Source of the DNA: Sediminispirochaeta smaragdinae DSM 11293 | Lineage (GTDB): Bacteria; Spirochaetota; Spirochaetia; DSM-16054; Sediminispirochaetaceae | Assembly (NCBI RefSeq): GCF_000143985.1 | Contig: NC_014364.1 | Coordinates: 3,038,001-3,102,000 of the forward strand | Reading direction: 5' to 3' | DNA: 64,000 nt | Part shown: positions 1 through 8,070 of the stretch, one piece after another | Numbering within the stretch: the stretch's first letter is position 1 | How the letters are laid out: every line of letters starts with the position of its first letter | The notes under the pieces: generated by a model | Databases searched by the model: none | Told to the model about the DNA's origin: nothing | What the model saw: only the letters and a program-made list of their open reading frames with translations | Translations under genes and position numbers: made by a program

Positions 1-388
1 CCACTCCGGTGGTGGGGAGAGCAATCAGGATCATCCCCCGATCGGCGGCAAGACGGCATGAGGCTTTAAGTTTCGCCGCTTCTGCGGTGGTGGAATTCAG
101 AACGGCAGCCCCCCACTTCTCCTCGTAGACAGAGAGACCTGCCTCGATATGCTCAAGATCGGGACAGTCAAAGGCAAGGGGAACCGAACATGCGGCCTGA
201 ATAATCTTAGAGGCCCAAAGGAGATCGGCTACTTCATCGCCTCTTCCCGCAAGGTTGATACCGACGGCAGAGGCGCCAAACTCAACCTGCCTTCGGGCAA
301 GCGATATCAGTGCTGCCTCATCCCGCCGGTCGAAGATGTCCCCTATCCCCTCGATGCCGACATTGATATCCCCACCGATGACCAGCAT
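1..388 (-). CDS. Pterin-binding methyltransferase, AcsE/MtrH-like (3' end cut by window)
   Basis: Only the first 129 codons are in the window. The translation begins MLVIGGDINVGIEGIGDIF and follows the start of the methyltetrahydrofolate:corrinoid methyltransferase (MeTr/AcsE) family, which shares the dihydropteroate-synthase TIM barrel. Visible landmarks are an N-terminal INVG segment, a conserved Asp in AFDCPD (MeTr has LDSTN), the IEAGL segment and an Asn in VLNST that matches the MeTr pterin-contact Asn. Such enzymes move a methyl group between a reduced pterin and a corrinoid protein. The start lies 5 bases after the mch stop, so the two genes are very likely co-transcribed. Which pterin is used (tetrahydrofolate or a tetrahydromethanopterin type) cannot be read from this fragment. 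The family call is firm; the substrate is inference. Confidence 0.8.
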   Translation of the reverse strand, partial: MLVIGGDINVGIEGIGDIFDRRDEAALISLARRQVEFGASAVGINLAGRGDEVADLLWASKIIQAACSVPLAFDCPDLEHIEAGLSVYEEKWGAAVLNSTTAEAAKLKASCRLAADRGMILIALPTTGV

Positions 389-393
389 CTTCG

Positions 394-1362
394 TTATCCC
401 CGAAGTCCGAAAGATTCCCGCAGCATATCAACCCGAATTTCTCCGGCCGAAAACTGGTTTCCGCTCGCATAGTTGACGATTTCATATCTGGCTACCGTGT
501 GAATATCCTTATCGACAAGATAGAAATCACGATGACCTTCTTCAAAGATATCGGCAAAACGCTCTCCATAACGTCGAGATGCGTTAAAGGGAACCTTATC
601 TATTACCGCTTCAATCTCTTCATCCTTGCAATTCACCACGTATCGTACCGTAACACCATAGAGTAAGGCCGTATTGACCCTATCCATGGCGATACACTCA
701 TCGGCTATCGGCGGAGCAATGGGACAGGTCCCCATACCGCTGATAATCTTGGAAATATCAAAGCCTTTCCGTTCAAGCCGCCAAATAGAAGCCTCGACGG
801 TTCTCGAACACACCTGTATACAGCCGGCAAGGCTGCCGGTCCTTGCTGCAAGGATATAGACGTTTTCGAGAGAGACACCGCAAGCCGCTGCAACATCCTC
901 TGCTACTGCCTCGTCGGGAAGGCGCTGGGTTTGAGCAGCAAATACCGTTTCGTGGTGATTATCCTTGTAGGACCATGCCTGCGAAAAGATATCATTCCTG
1001 GCAATCGCCCTAGCAGGACCTGATCCGATGGGATTGATACCCGAAGGTGCATCGTTAGCAGGAAGTTTCCATCCCGAAAACTGAGATGAGAGGCATGCCT
1101 CCTGGGGGTGGTCGATATAGACGTCAATAGAGGGGAGATCAAGCCCATCTTCCCGAAAGCGTCCGTAAACGGCGTGCCCCATGGCGCCGATGGTCGCCTT
1201 GATGAAAAGCAATGCGGCGGAATACCCCCCAGGTGCATCGACTCCCATGTCGACAACAGTGGCTCCGTTGGAAAGGATATGACACCGGCAATTGAGCTCT
1301 TCGGCTTGGGGAAGGATCTCCTCCTTTACAACCCGTACCGCCCGTTGATTGATACTGAACAT
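394..1362 (-). CDS. mch: Methenyltetrahydromethanopterin cyclohydrolase homologue
   Basis: This 322-residue protein has the full length of Mch, which interconverts N5,N10-methenyl- and N5-formyl-tetrahydromethanopterin. It carries the family segments VDAPGGYSA near residue 42, GSGPARA at 113-119, LPDEAVAE near 148, GMGTCPIAPP at 209-218 and the C-terminal ESFGL. The match runs end to end, so I call it Mch with confidence at family level. Mch is known from methanogens, methylotrophic proteobacteria and planctomycetes; it is unexpected in a spirochaete-like genome. It sits 16 bases after the GntR-family gene and 5 bases before the methyltransferase gene, in one apparent operon. Whether this organism makes a methanopterin-type cofactor, or the enzyme has moved to another pterin, cannot be decided here. 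Confidence 0.9.
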   Translation of the reverse strand: MFSINQRAVRVVKEEILPQAEELNCRCHILSNGATVVDMGVDAPGGYSAALLFIKATIGAMGHAVYGRFREDGLDLPSIDVYIDHPQEACLSSQFSGWKLPANDAPSGINPIGSGPARAIARNDIFSQAWSYKDNHHETVFAAQTQRLPDEAVAEDVAAACGVSLENVYILAARTGSLAGCIQVCSRTVEASIWRLERKGFDISKIISGMGTCPIAPPIADECIAMDRVNTALLYGVTVRYVVNCKDEEIEAVIDKVPFNASRRYGERFADIFEEGHRDFYLVDKDIHTVARYEIVNYASGNQFSAGEIRVDMLRESFGLRG

Positions 1363-1378
1363 GCACTCCTCCTAACGC

Positions 1379-2134
1379 TTAACGAAGTGAAAAATCTTCC
1401 CATGTTTTTCTTAGCATGGAAAGCTTCATGGAAACAGGATGAAACCAGGTAAGCGAATAACAGATAACCTCATCATAGATATTGTAGAATTGCTCTTTCC
1501 ATTCGATGATCGGGGTACCCTCCGGGATCCCGAAGCAGGAAGAGAGGTCGGTATCACACGATGTAGGTTCAAACCAGATCAGGGTGTGCTCCACCTCTTG
1601 GCCGCAATATTTGCGCAAAAACGCATAGACATTTTCTTCTCCGACATCCGTGGGCCGACTTGTAAGAAGTTTCTCAGGAACAAAAACCAGACAGTGGATA
1701 GCAGCTTCGCCGTCGGCAAAAAAGGTGCAACGAGTGGAAACATAACGTCCTGCATCAGATAGAGGCAGGGAAAAGGCCTTCCTGAGTTTTTCTTCATCCG
1801 TATCATCGGTAAGTGATCGAGAAGAGATGCTGTAGCCGGGACGCTTACCGCCGAGGGCTATCAATGAACCGAAGTCTCTGGTCCGATCGATACGATATCC
1901 CTGCTCAAGGGCACTGAAATGGATGAAATTCCCCAGTCCGTGCCGTTTCGTGATCACTCCTTCTTTATGGAGAGCAGCAAGGAGTTCCCGCATGGTGGTC
2001 CTGCTGACGTCAAGGTTACGCGCAAGCTCTTCTTCAGAAGGAAGTTTATTACCCTGAATGGGAATCTTTCCCTGTGTAAGCTCGTCCATAAAGAGCTCTT
2101 TTGCTTCCAAAAGAAGCGACCGGCGCCTCGACAT
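1379..2134 (-). CDS. GntR-family transcriptional regulator, HutC/UTRA type
   Basis: The 251-residue protein has an N-terminal winged helix (residues about 4-70) with the GntR signature LPSEEELARNLDVSRTTMRE, followed by a UTRA-type ligand-binding domain ending in a region with ITWFHP-like strands (YSLTWFHPVSM). HutC/UTRA regulators bind small metabolites and usually repress the operon they lead. I chose the ATG at 2134, preceded by GAGG at a 6-base spacing; a GTG four codons upstream (2146) is possible. It is the first gene of the mch operon, so it probably controls it in response to a one-carbon substrate or intermediate. The ligand is unknown. Confidence 0.9.
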   Translation of the reverse strand: MSRRRSLLLEAKELFMDELTQGKIPIQGNKLPSEEELARNLDVSRTTMRELLAALHKEGVITKRHGLGNFIHFSALEQGYRIDRTRDFGSLIALGGKRPGYSISSRSLTDDTDEEKLRKAFSLPLSDAGRYVSTRCTFFADGEAAIHCLVFVPEKLLTSRPTDVGEENVYAFLRKYCGQEVEHTLIWFEPTSCDTDLSSCFGIPEGTPIIEWKEQFYNIYDEVICYSLTWFHPVSMKLSMLRKTWEDFSLR

Positions 2135-2164
2135 ATCACACCTCACTCTTCATACGTCTTACCA

Positions 2165-2193
2165 ATAATAGCAGAGGGACAGATATTTTACAA
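2165..2193 (-). promoter_or_regulatory. Promoter of the gntR-mch operon
   Basis: Read on the minus strand there is a -35 box TTGTAA (2188-2193) and a -10 box TATTAT (2165-2170) separated by 17 bases, ending 31 bases before the gntR start. This is seen in the sequence; activity is inferred. Confidence 0.55.
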
Positions 2194-2202
2194 TCCCTCA
2201 TA

Positions 2203-2218
2203 TGGTATAATAGTATAC
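2203..2218 (+). promoter_or_regulatory. Extended -10 promoter with overlapping palindrome
   Basis: TGGTATAAT at 2203-2211 is a good extended -10 element for the downstream response-regulator kinase at 2265. It overlaps the inverted repeat GTATA-ATAG-TATAC (2205-2218), which resembles the short AT-rich dyads bound by GntR-family repressors. The dyad lies upstream of the gntR -35 box, so it could serve either direction. Operator function is inference. Confidence 0.4.
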
Positions 2219-2264
2219 TCCTGTTTGGCTTGCGGGCAGGGGAATGCTTGTTTAGGATATAAGT

Positions 2265-3350
2265 ATGACCAAAGTCCACGAGACGACGATCCTCCTTGTG
2301 GAAGACAGCAGGGCTGTACGAAAGAGCATAGCTGCTTTCTTGAATAATTATGGCTATATCGTCATAGAAGCTGAAAACGGGGAAGATGGAATCAAAATTT
2401 TTCACAGCCGCGAACCGGATGTCGTGATAACGGATATCATGATGCCGGGAATAAGCGGCCACGAGGTCGTTAAGACGGTTGTGCAAGAGGCTCCGGATAC
2501 CCCTATCATTGTTGTTTCGGGAACCGGGGACATCTCGGATGTCGTGAAGGCCATTCAACTTGGTACCTGGGATTACATTCTAAAACCGATAACCGATCTG
2601 CGCGTTCTCCTCTACAGCATACAAAGGGCCCTTGAAAAACGGAATCTGGTTCTTCAGAACCGACGCTATCAGCAGAATCTGGAAACGGAGATTGCGATAC
2701 GGACCGCTGAGCTGCAGGATTCCCTGCGGGAAAAAGAACAGCTTCTGAAGGAGGTACACCACAGGGTAAAAAACAATCTGCAGATCATAACAAGTCTCCT
2801 AAATCTTCAAATAGGAATCGAAACCTGTGAAGAGTGTACAACCCCGATGGAAAAGATGAAGAACAGGATAAACTCTATGGCGCTGGTACATGAACAGCTG
2901 TACAACACCGAAGACCTCAGCTCCATTCCCTTCGATCATTACATTGATGAGCTGACGGCAGAATTGAAAGAAAGCTATTATCTATTCAACGACCAGGCCT
3001 CTGCCGTGACCATAGAATCGGAGATCGACGATGCAACCTTCCCAATTGAAATCGCCGTTCCCCTTGGGCTCATCGTAAACGAATTGGTCACCAATAGTCT
3101 CCGCTATGCATTCGACGAGGCGAAATCAGGAAAAATATATATCACCCTTCATCATCGAAACGGAGAATTTCATCTTTCGGTCAGTGATAACGGGAAGGGT
3201 TTACCTGAAGGTGTCTTCCCTGAGGGCAGCGGAAAGACATTAGGATTTGTCCTCATATCAACCCTGACCGAACAGCTCGGCGGCAAACTAAGTATCTCAA
3301 GCAAAGACGGAACGAAGGTTTATATCGTTTTCCCTCAAAAAAAGTGGTAA
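2265..3350 (+). CDS. Response regulator-histidine kinase hybrid (REC-HisKA_2-HATPase)
   Basis: A 361-residue soluble protein. Residues 1-125 form a receiver domain with acidic pair E13/D14, phospho-acceptor D57 and K107. A helical linker follows, then a HisKA_2-type dimerisation box with HHRVKNNLQ at 165-173, and a HATPase domain from about 220 with an N-box (NELVTNSLRYA) and a DNGKGLP G1 box. This order, receiver first and HisKA_2 kinase after, suggests that phosphorylation or an upstream kinase tunes the autokinase. No sensor or membrane segment exists, so it probably works inside a phosphorelay, perhaps with the hybrid kinase that starts 19 bases downstream. There is no DNA-binding output domain in either gene. 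Confidence 0.93.
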   Translation: MTKVHETTILLVEDSRAVRKSIAAFLNNYGYIVIEAENGEDGIKIFHSREPDVVITDIMMPGISGHEVVKTVVQEAPDTPIIVVSGTGDISDVVKAIQLGTWDYILKPITDLRVLLYSIQRALEKRNLVLQNRRYQQNLETEIAIRTAELQDSLREKEQLLKEVHHRVKNNLQIITSLLNLQIGIETCEECTTPMEKMKNRINSMALVHEQLYNTEDLSSIPFDHYIDELTAELKESYYLFNDQASAVTIESEIDDATFPIEIAVPLGLIVNELVTNSLRYAFDEAKSGKIYITLHHRNGEFHLSVSDNGKGLPEGVFPEGSGKTLGFVLISTLTEQLGGKLSISSKDGTKVYIVFPQKKW

Positions 3351-3369
3351 CACCATTACCTTCCACCGG

Positions 3370-5685
3370 TTGTTTTCCCAAGCGTTTTTCTCTATGCTAT
3401 CCACAGTGAAAAATAGGTTATATGTGTTACTTATAGGTGATCCGGCCAAGGGATTAGTACAAAGAACCCTCAGCATGTGTCGTCGACTCGGCACCGATCC
3501 TCGTCTTACCTTCTCAAACATAAGCCAACTTCGTATCGCTTACCCCCAATTTTATTGTGAGCCCTCCTTCAGTGAGGAAGAACCGCCTATCATTCTTGCA
3601 GATATCGAGCTTCCCGGTCTTACCCAGATCATAGGAAGAGCGCTGCCGCCGGTCATTCTGTTCAGAGAGAAGCAACAATTCCCTGCAACGCCGCCGCCAG
3701 ACGCCTTTGCAATCATAGAATCGGACTTTTCACCGGAAGCCTTCTCCTCGATACTGCAGGCAGCAAGTCGTCACACAACGCTGCTTCAGAGTTTTATTCG
3801 GGAGCGGATGAACGGAAGAGAGATCATCAACAATCTGAATGATGTGGTATATACCATCGATCTGAAAGGGAATGTCGTCTATATCTCCTCCGCAGCAGAA
3901 CGCTACGGTTTCTTCCCGCGAAATATCATCGGAAAATCGGTATTTGACCTGATCGACAGAGAGGATCACGATTATCTGCGACAGCAAATGAATAAGCTGA
4001 TAAGCGAACGCCAGGCAACCTCTCTTCTCAGGGTAACCAATGCAGAGGGAAAAACCCGACAGGTCAGGACATCAAGCCGTATCGTTACCCAGCACGGAAT
4101 GCCGTTCTCCATTACCGGCCTTCTAACCGACCAAACAGATCAAAGTTTTCGGGAGCAGCAGATCCTGAAACTTACTCAAGCCGTAGAGCAGAGTGCCAAT
4201 GTCATCGTCATAACCGATCTCGAAGGCAATATGGAGTTCGTCAATAGGGCCTTTGAACGGTCTACTGGCTACGGCAGACAAGAGGCAATTGGCCAAAATC
4301 CGAGGATACTCAAAACAGACTACCTTTCCGAGGAGGTTTACAAGAATTTATGGGAGACAATAAGCTCGGGTAATGTTTGGGAAGGGAAGTTTCATAATAA
4401 ACGAAAAGACGGCTCCACCTACTGGGAAAAGGCCCTGATAAGCCCCATCAAGAACGACGCCGGAACCATCATCAATTTCGTTGCAGTCAAGGAAGATATA
4501 ACGAAAGAACTGGCTTATCAGCAGGAACTGGAACAGGCAAAAGAGGTAGCCGAAGAGGCAAGCAGATTGAAAAGTGAATTCTTGGCCAACATGAGCCATG
4601 AAATCAGAACCCCCCTTAATGTCATCCTTGGTTTTACCGATCTGCTTCTCGATGAGACGGAAGATGCCAAGAAACGGGACCATCTGCACCTTATCAAGGA
4701 CTCCGGAAAGAATCTACTCGAATTGATAAATGATATCCTTGATTTTTCCAAGATCGAAGCCAACAAACTCGATCTTGAGATTGATGTGTTTGACCCTAAG
4801 GCCCTGCTTCAAAATATCAAGGGGATGTTCTCCCTGGAAGCTAAGCGGAAAGGTCTTGATTTTACCGTTGAGCACGATGTTCCGCTACCCGAACTCCTCG
4901 GGGATCAATATCGAATACGCCAAATTCTCATGAATCTTTTAAGCAATGCCATGAAATTTACCGAAGTGGGTTCTGTATCCCTTCGGGCCCATTACGAAAA
5001 CACAGGGATCATGCGCTTCAGCGTCTCCGATACGGGAATAGGTATCCCGGAAGAATCCCGCAAACAGATTTTTCACCCCTTCGAACAGCTGGACGGCTCT
5101 GCCAAACGCAAATTCAGCGGTACAGGGCTTGGGCTATCAATTACGAGGAGATTGGTTCATCTTATGGGTGGAAATATCACCCTTGAGAGTAAAGCAGGAA
5201 GAGGATCGACCTTCACCATCGAACTGCCGCTGCCCACTACAACAAGGACATCTGCGATACACGGCCCCAGCCCTCGGCAAGCCTCCGTAAGTGGGGACAA
5301 GAGGGTACACTCATCCCCTTCATCTCCCAAAACGATTTTGGTAGCCGAAGACAACGGTTTGAACCAAGAGTTGATGAAACTATTAATCCGAAGCATGGGT
5401 CATCACTGTATCGTGGTCGGCAACGGTCTGGAGGCCATCACGCTTTTAGAAAAAGAAAAATTTGATCTGCTGCTTCTCGATATGCATATGCCGGTTATGG
5501 ACGGGCTGGAAACCATCGAGAACATACGAAAAAGTCCGGCACTCTCCGATCTGCCCGTTATTGCCCTAACAGCCAGTGCAATGAAGGGCGATGAAGAACG
5601 ATTTATCGAGGCAGGATGCAATGGCTATCTGTCCAAGCCCATCGACAGAAAACTACTGGCCGAGATGATAGAACGAATAGCTTAA
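3370..5685 (+). CDS. Hybrid sensor histidine kinase (pseudo-receiver, PAS, PAS, HisKA, HATPase, REC)
   Basis: A 771-residue soluble hybrid kinase. Residues 15-145 look like a degenerate receiver: strand LYVLLIGDP, an Asp at 78 in ILADIELPG, but the conserved Lys is missing. Two PAS domains follow (about 150-260 and 265-385, the second with a PAC-like end), then HisKA with H410 in NMSHEIRTPLN, HATPase with DTGIGIPE and GTGLGLSI, and a C-terminal receiver with D704 in LLLDMHMPVMDG. No transmembrane segment is visible, so the signal is cytoplasmic. The start is uncertain: neither the ATG at 3370 nor the one at 3394 has a clear ribosome site. It overlaps the convergent molybdoenzyme gene by 4 bases. 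Confidence 0.93.
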   Translation: MFSQAFFSMLSTVKNRLYVLLIGDPAKGLVQRTLSMCRRLGTDPRLTFSNISQLRIAYPQFYCEPSFSEEEPPIILADIELPGLTQIIGRALPPVILFREKQQFPATPPPDAFAIIESDFSPEAFSSILQAASRHTTLLQSFIRERMNGREIINNLNDVVYTIDLKGNVVYISSAAERYGFFPRNIIGKSVFDLIDREDHDYLRQQMNKLISERQATSLLRVTNAEGKTRQVRTSSRIVTQHGMPFSITGLLTDQTDQSFREQQILKLTQAVEQSANVIVITDLEGNMEFVNRAFERSTGYGRQEAIGQNPRILKTDYLSEEVYKNLWETISSGNVWEGKFHNKRKDGSTYWEKALISPIKNDAGTIINFVAVKEDITKELAYQQELEQAKEVAEEASRLKSEFLANMSHEIRTPLNVILGFTDLLLDETEDAKKRDHLHLIKDSGKNLLELINDILDFSKIEANKLDLEIDVFDPKALLQNIKGMFSLEAKRKGLDFTVEHDVPLPELLGDQYRIRQILMNLLSNAMKFTEVGSVSLRAHYENTGIMRFSVSDTGIGIPEESRKQIFHPFEQLDGSAKRKFSGTGLGLSITRRLVHLMGGNITLESKAGRGSTFTIELPLPTTTRTSAIHGPSPRQASVSGDKRVHSSPSSPKTILVAEDNGLNQELMKLLIRSMGHHCIVVGNGLEAITLLEKEKFDLLLLDMHMPVMDGLETIENIRKSPALSDLPVIALTASAMKGDEERFIEAGCNGYLSKPIDRKLLAEMIERIA

Positions 5686-7805
5686 TCAGGGAGCCAGGGT
5701 GAAACCTCGACAAAGACGGAATGGGTTCTCGAGCCTCGGCTCGGTAGGGTCGGCTCGGTTGAGGTCAAAACGTTGACATTTCCCGTCGGAAGCCCTGATT
5801 CAGCGTCAATCCGCGGCCAGGTACCCTGATTGGCCGAAACTACCCCCCGGGCAATATCATTGCTGATCGCCACCTGCATCACCATGGAGCCGACCTCATT
5901 TTTCACCACAACCTTATCCCCTTCTCCTATCCCACGCAAAAGCGCATCCTCCGGGTGCATCATCATCTTATCAAAACAGAGCCGACGGAAAACGGAGAGA
6001 TTATCAAATTGACTGTGAGTGCGATACCTCTCATGGGGGGTAATCAACATAAGAGGATAACCGTCAGGGGGCTCGGGAATGTGCGCGACGGGCCAAAGCG
6101 GTCCTCCTGCGGCCTCATAGGCCTGAGAAACAATCTCGATCTTTCCGGAAGGAGTCGACAATTTCTTGCCCTCGGGATCGGCAAAGAAACCAGCAAGAGT
6201 ACGACGCCGGTGCTCCTTCCCGAACCAGATACCGCAGTCACGAAACGCCTTTTGATCATCTACAACGCTTTCATCAAGGAACTTCTCGATCCATTGAGCC
6301 TCGCTCAAGCCGGCGGTGAATTCTTCGGCAAAGCCCAAACGTTCGGCCAAAAGTGAAAAAATCTCATAATCGTTTTTTGCCTCACCTTGGGGAGGAACCG
6401 CCTGAGCCGAATAAAACAGATAATTTCCCGGAACAAAACAGATATCTTCCCGCTCCAGAAACGTGGTTGCCGGCAAGACGATATCCGCCCAGGAGGCAGT
6501 TTCCGTGAGAAAATAGTCATGAACCACGGAAAACTCCGCCTTATCAAAGGCCCTACGACTTTTGTTAAGGTCACTTCCCTGGCCCAGATAGTTTCCCCCC
6601 ACACAGTAGATAAAAGAAGGAGAAGAGGGAAAGCCTCCGGCTCTTCCCTCAAGTATCGCATCGGGCCAAAGATAGACAGGAACGGAAACAACATCCCCCG
6701 TTTGAGGAACCGAGATCTTCCCACATCGCGGCTTTGGAAGCATATTCCATTGGCCACACCCAAGATTCCCCCCCGGAAGCCAGGCATTTCCGGAAACAAG
6801 CTGAAGTATCCCGGCAAGACGGTCCGCCTCCTCGCCGCCAAGAGTCCTTTGCACCGAGAGTCCAGATAGCAAGGCAAGAGGCTTAGTATCGGCAAAAAAA
6901 TCGGCAAGAAAGCGGATATCATCGGTGGAAAGCCCGCACAAGGGGGCCGCCCACTCAATATCTCTGACAACACCGTCGACTGCTCCGGAAAGATGCGCCT
7001 CCAAACGATCGAAACCGACAGTATAACGCTCCAGCAGACTCCGGTCGAAACGATCGCGGGCATCTCCGCATGCCAGATGATGGATTAATGCCGACAAAAG
7101 CACGCCATCGCTTCCCGGTCTTATTGGAAACCATTTTGCACCAAGCTTCCTCACCGATGCCGTCCGCCTCGGATCGATGACAATAAAGGGAATACCTCGC
7201 TTTGAAAGCGCAAGAAGAAACTGCTGAGTTTCAGAGCCGAATCGGGTATAGAAAGGATTAAAGCCCCAGAGCACAATGGCCCTGGCATCCTCCAACGATT
7301 CAACGTCAATTCCCACACGATCGGTTCCATACATAAAGGGTTTGACAAAATCACTAGCCTCGCTACTGTAATTGCCTGCAGTATCGGTGTAGCCTCCGAA
7401 AAGAGATAAAAAGCGGCTGGTAAGGCGCGCAGTATGGTGCAGAGCCCCCCTGCAAGAGCCCGAACCTCCTAGACGGATGATCGAATGCACGCCTTTTTTT
7501 GCCTTAACCTCTGTGAGTTTCTCCGCAATTAGGTCGAGAGCCTCGGACCAGGAAGCTTTACGAAAGGACGCACTCCCCCGCTTACCACAACGGACGAGAG
7601 GATGGAGGATACGATCGGGGTGATATAAGACGTCGGCCATACGATACCCCTTCAGACACCCCTGCATATAGTGAGGCCGATCCGGATTGTCCCTGATTCT
7701 TACCACCCTCCCGTTGGAGATTTCCGCTACGAGTGGGCATCCCCCACCACAATCTTTATTGCATGAGACTGGAATTGTCTGAAAAGAATCCGAAGGAAAG
7801 GTCAT
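5682..7805 (-). CDS. Molybdopterin oxidoreductase, DMSO reductase superfamily
   Basis: A 707-residue catalytic subunit. An N-terminal [4Fe-4S] motif is present as C15-x3-C19-x3-C23-x26-C50, followed by the molybdopterin domain and a C-terminal molydopterin-dinucleotide-binding domain (from about residue 585, LITPHERYRTHSQFDN). The segment AGNYSSEAS at 143-151 falls where DmsA-type enzymes have the Mo-ligating Ser, so Ser147 or Ser148 is the likely ligand; this is inference. There is no Tat signal peptide and no FeS or membrane-anchor subunit gene beside it, so it may be a soluble cytoplasmic enzyme. The substrate (an S- or N-oxide, or something else) cannot be told. Confidence 0.9.
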   Translation of the reverse strand: MTFPSDSFQTIPVSCNKDCGGGCPLVAEISNGRVVRIRDNPDRPHYMQGCLKGYRMADVLYHPDRILHPLVRCGKRGSASFRKASWSEALDLIAEKLTEVKAKKGVHSIIRLGGSGSCRGALHHTARLTSRFLSLFGGYTDTAGNYSSEASDFVKPFMYGTDRVGIDVESLEDARAIVLWGFNPFYTRFGSETQQFLLALSKRGIPFIVIDPRRTASVRKLGAKWFPIRPGSDGVLLSALIHHLACGDARDRFDRSLLERYTVGFDRLEAHLSGAVDGVVRDIEWAAPLCGLSTDDIRFLADFFADTKPLALLSGLSVQRTLGGEEADRLAGILQLVSGNAWLPGGNLGCGQWNMLPKPRCGKISVPQTGDVVSVPVYLWPDAILEGRAGGFPSSPSFIYCVGGNYLGQGSDLNKSRRAFDKAEFSVVHDYFLTETASWADIVLPATTFLEREDICFVPGNYLFYSAQAVPPQGEAKNDYEIFSLLAERLGFAEEFTAGLSEAQWIEKFLDESVVDDQKAFRDCGIWFGKEHRRRTLAGFFADPEGKKLSTPSGKIEIVSQAYEAAGGPLWPVAHIPEPPDGYPLMLITPHERYRTHSQFDNLSVFRRLCFDKMMMHPEDALLRGIGEGDKVVVKNEVGSMVMQVAISNDIARGVVSANQGTWPRIDAESGLPTGNVNVLTSTEPTLPSRGSRTHSVFVEVSPWLPD

Positions 7806-7874
7806 TGGTACCGTCCAAGGAAGAAGATAGGGTTATAGTACTCGGAAGTACGATAGGGGGCAACACGAACCTGC

Positions 7875-8066
7875 TGTCCGGAATCGTGGTGAACATGCTG
7901 GAACGGCTTGAGATCTACCGGACAGTAGGTTTTTCCTACGGGATCGGCCCATGAATCGGAGTGGAAGGGGGCTGTGGATCAGGTGCATTTCCCCGGCCTT
8001 ACGGTGGACGATTGACTATCTTCTTTCTTATGCATGGGCTTAAAAGCACCACCACGATTCCGAACA
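7875..8066. repeat. Inverted-repeat element, copy A
   Basis: The ends TGTCCGGAATCGTGGTG (7875-7891) and CACCACGATTCCGAACA (8050-8066) are inverted repeats matching at 16 of 17 positions, enclosing about 160 bases without an open frame that I recognise. The right end extends to TAGTGTTCGGAATCGTGGTGGT when read inward, the same end as the copies near 33.6, 40.6 and 51.8 kb. It fills most of the gap between the divergent molybdoenzyme and helicase genes and stops 4 bases before the helicase start. No transposase is present; it may be a MITE or a structured RNA/DNA repeat. Confidence 0.65.
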
Positions 8067-8070
8067 CTAC

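Noticed and set aside
6305-7063. 252-codon open frame on the minus strand
   Set aside because: It lies inside the molybdoenzyme gene in another frame, with Pro/Leu-rich low-quality sequence; no start site or motif.
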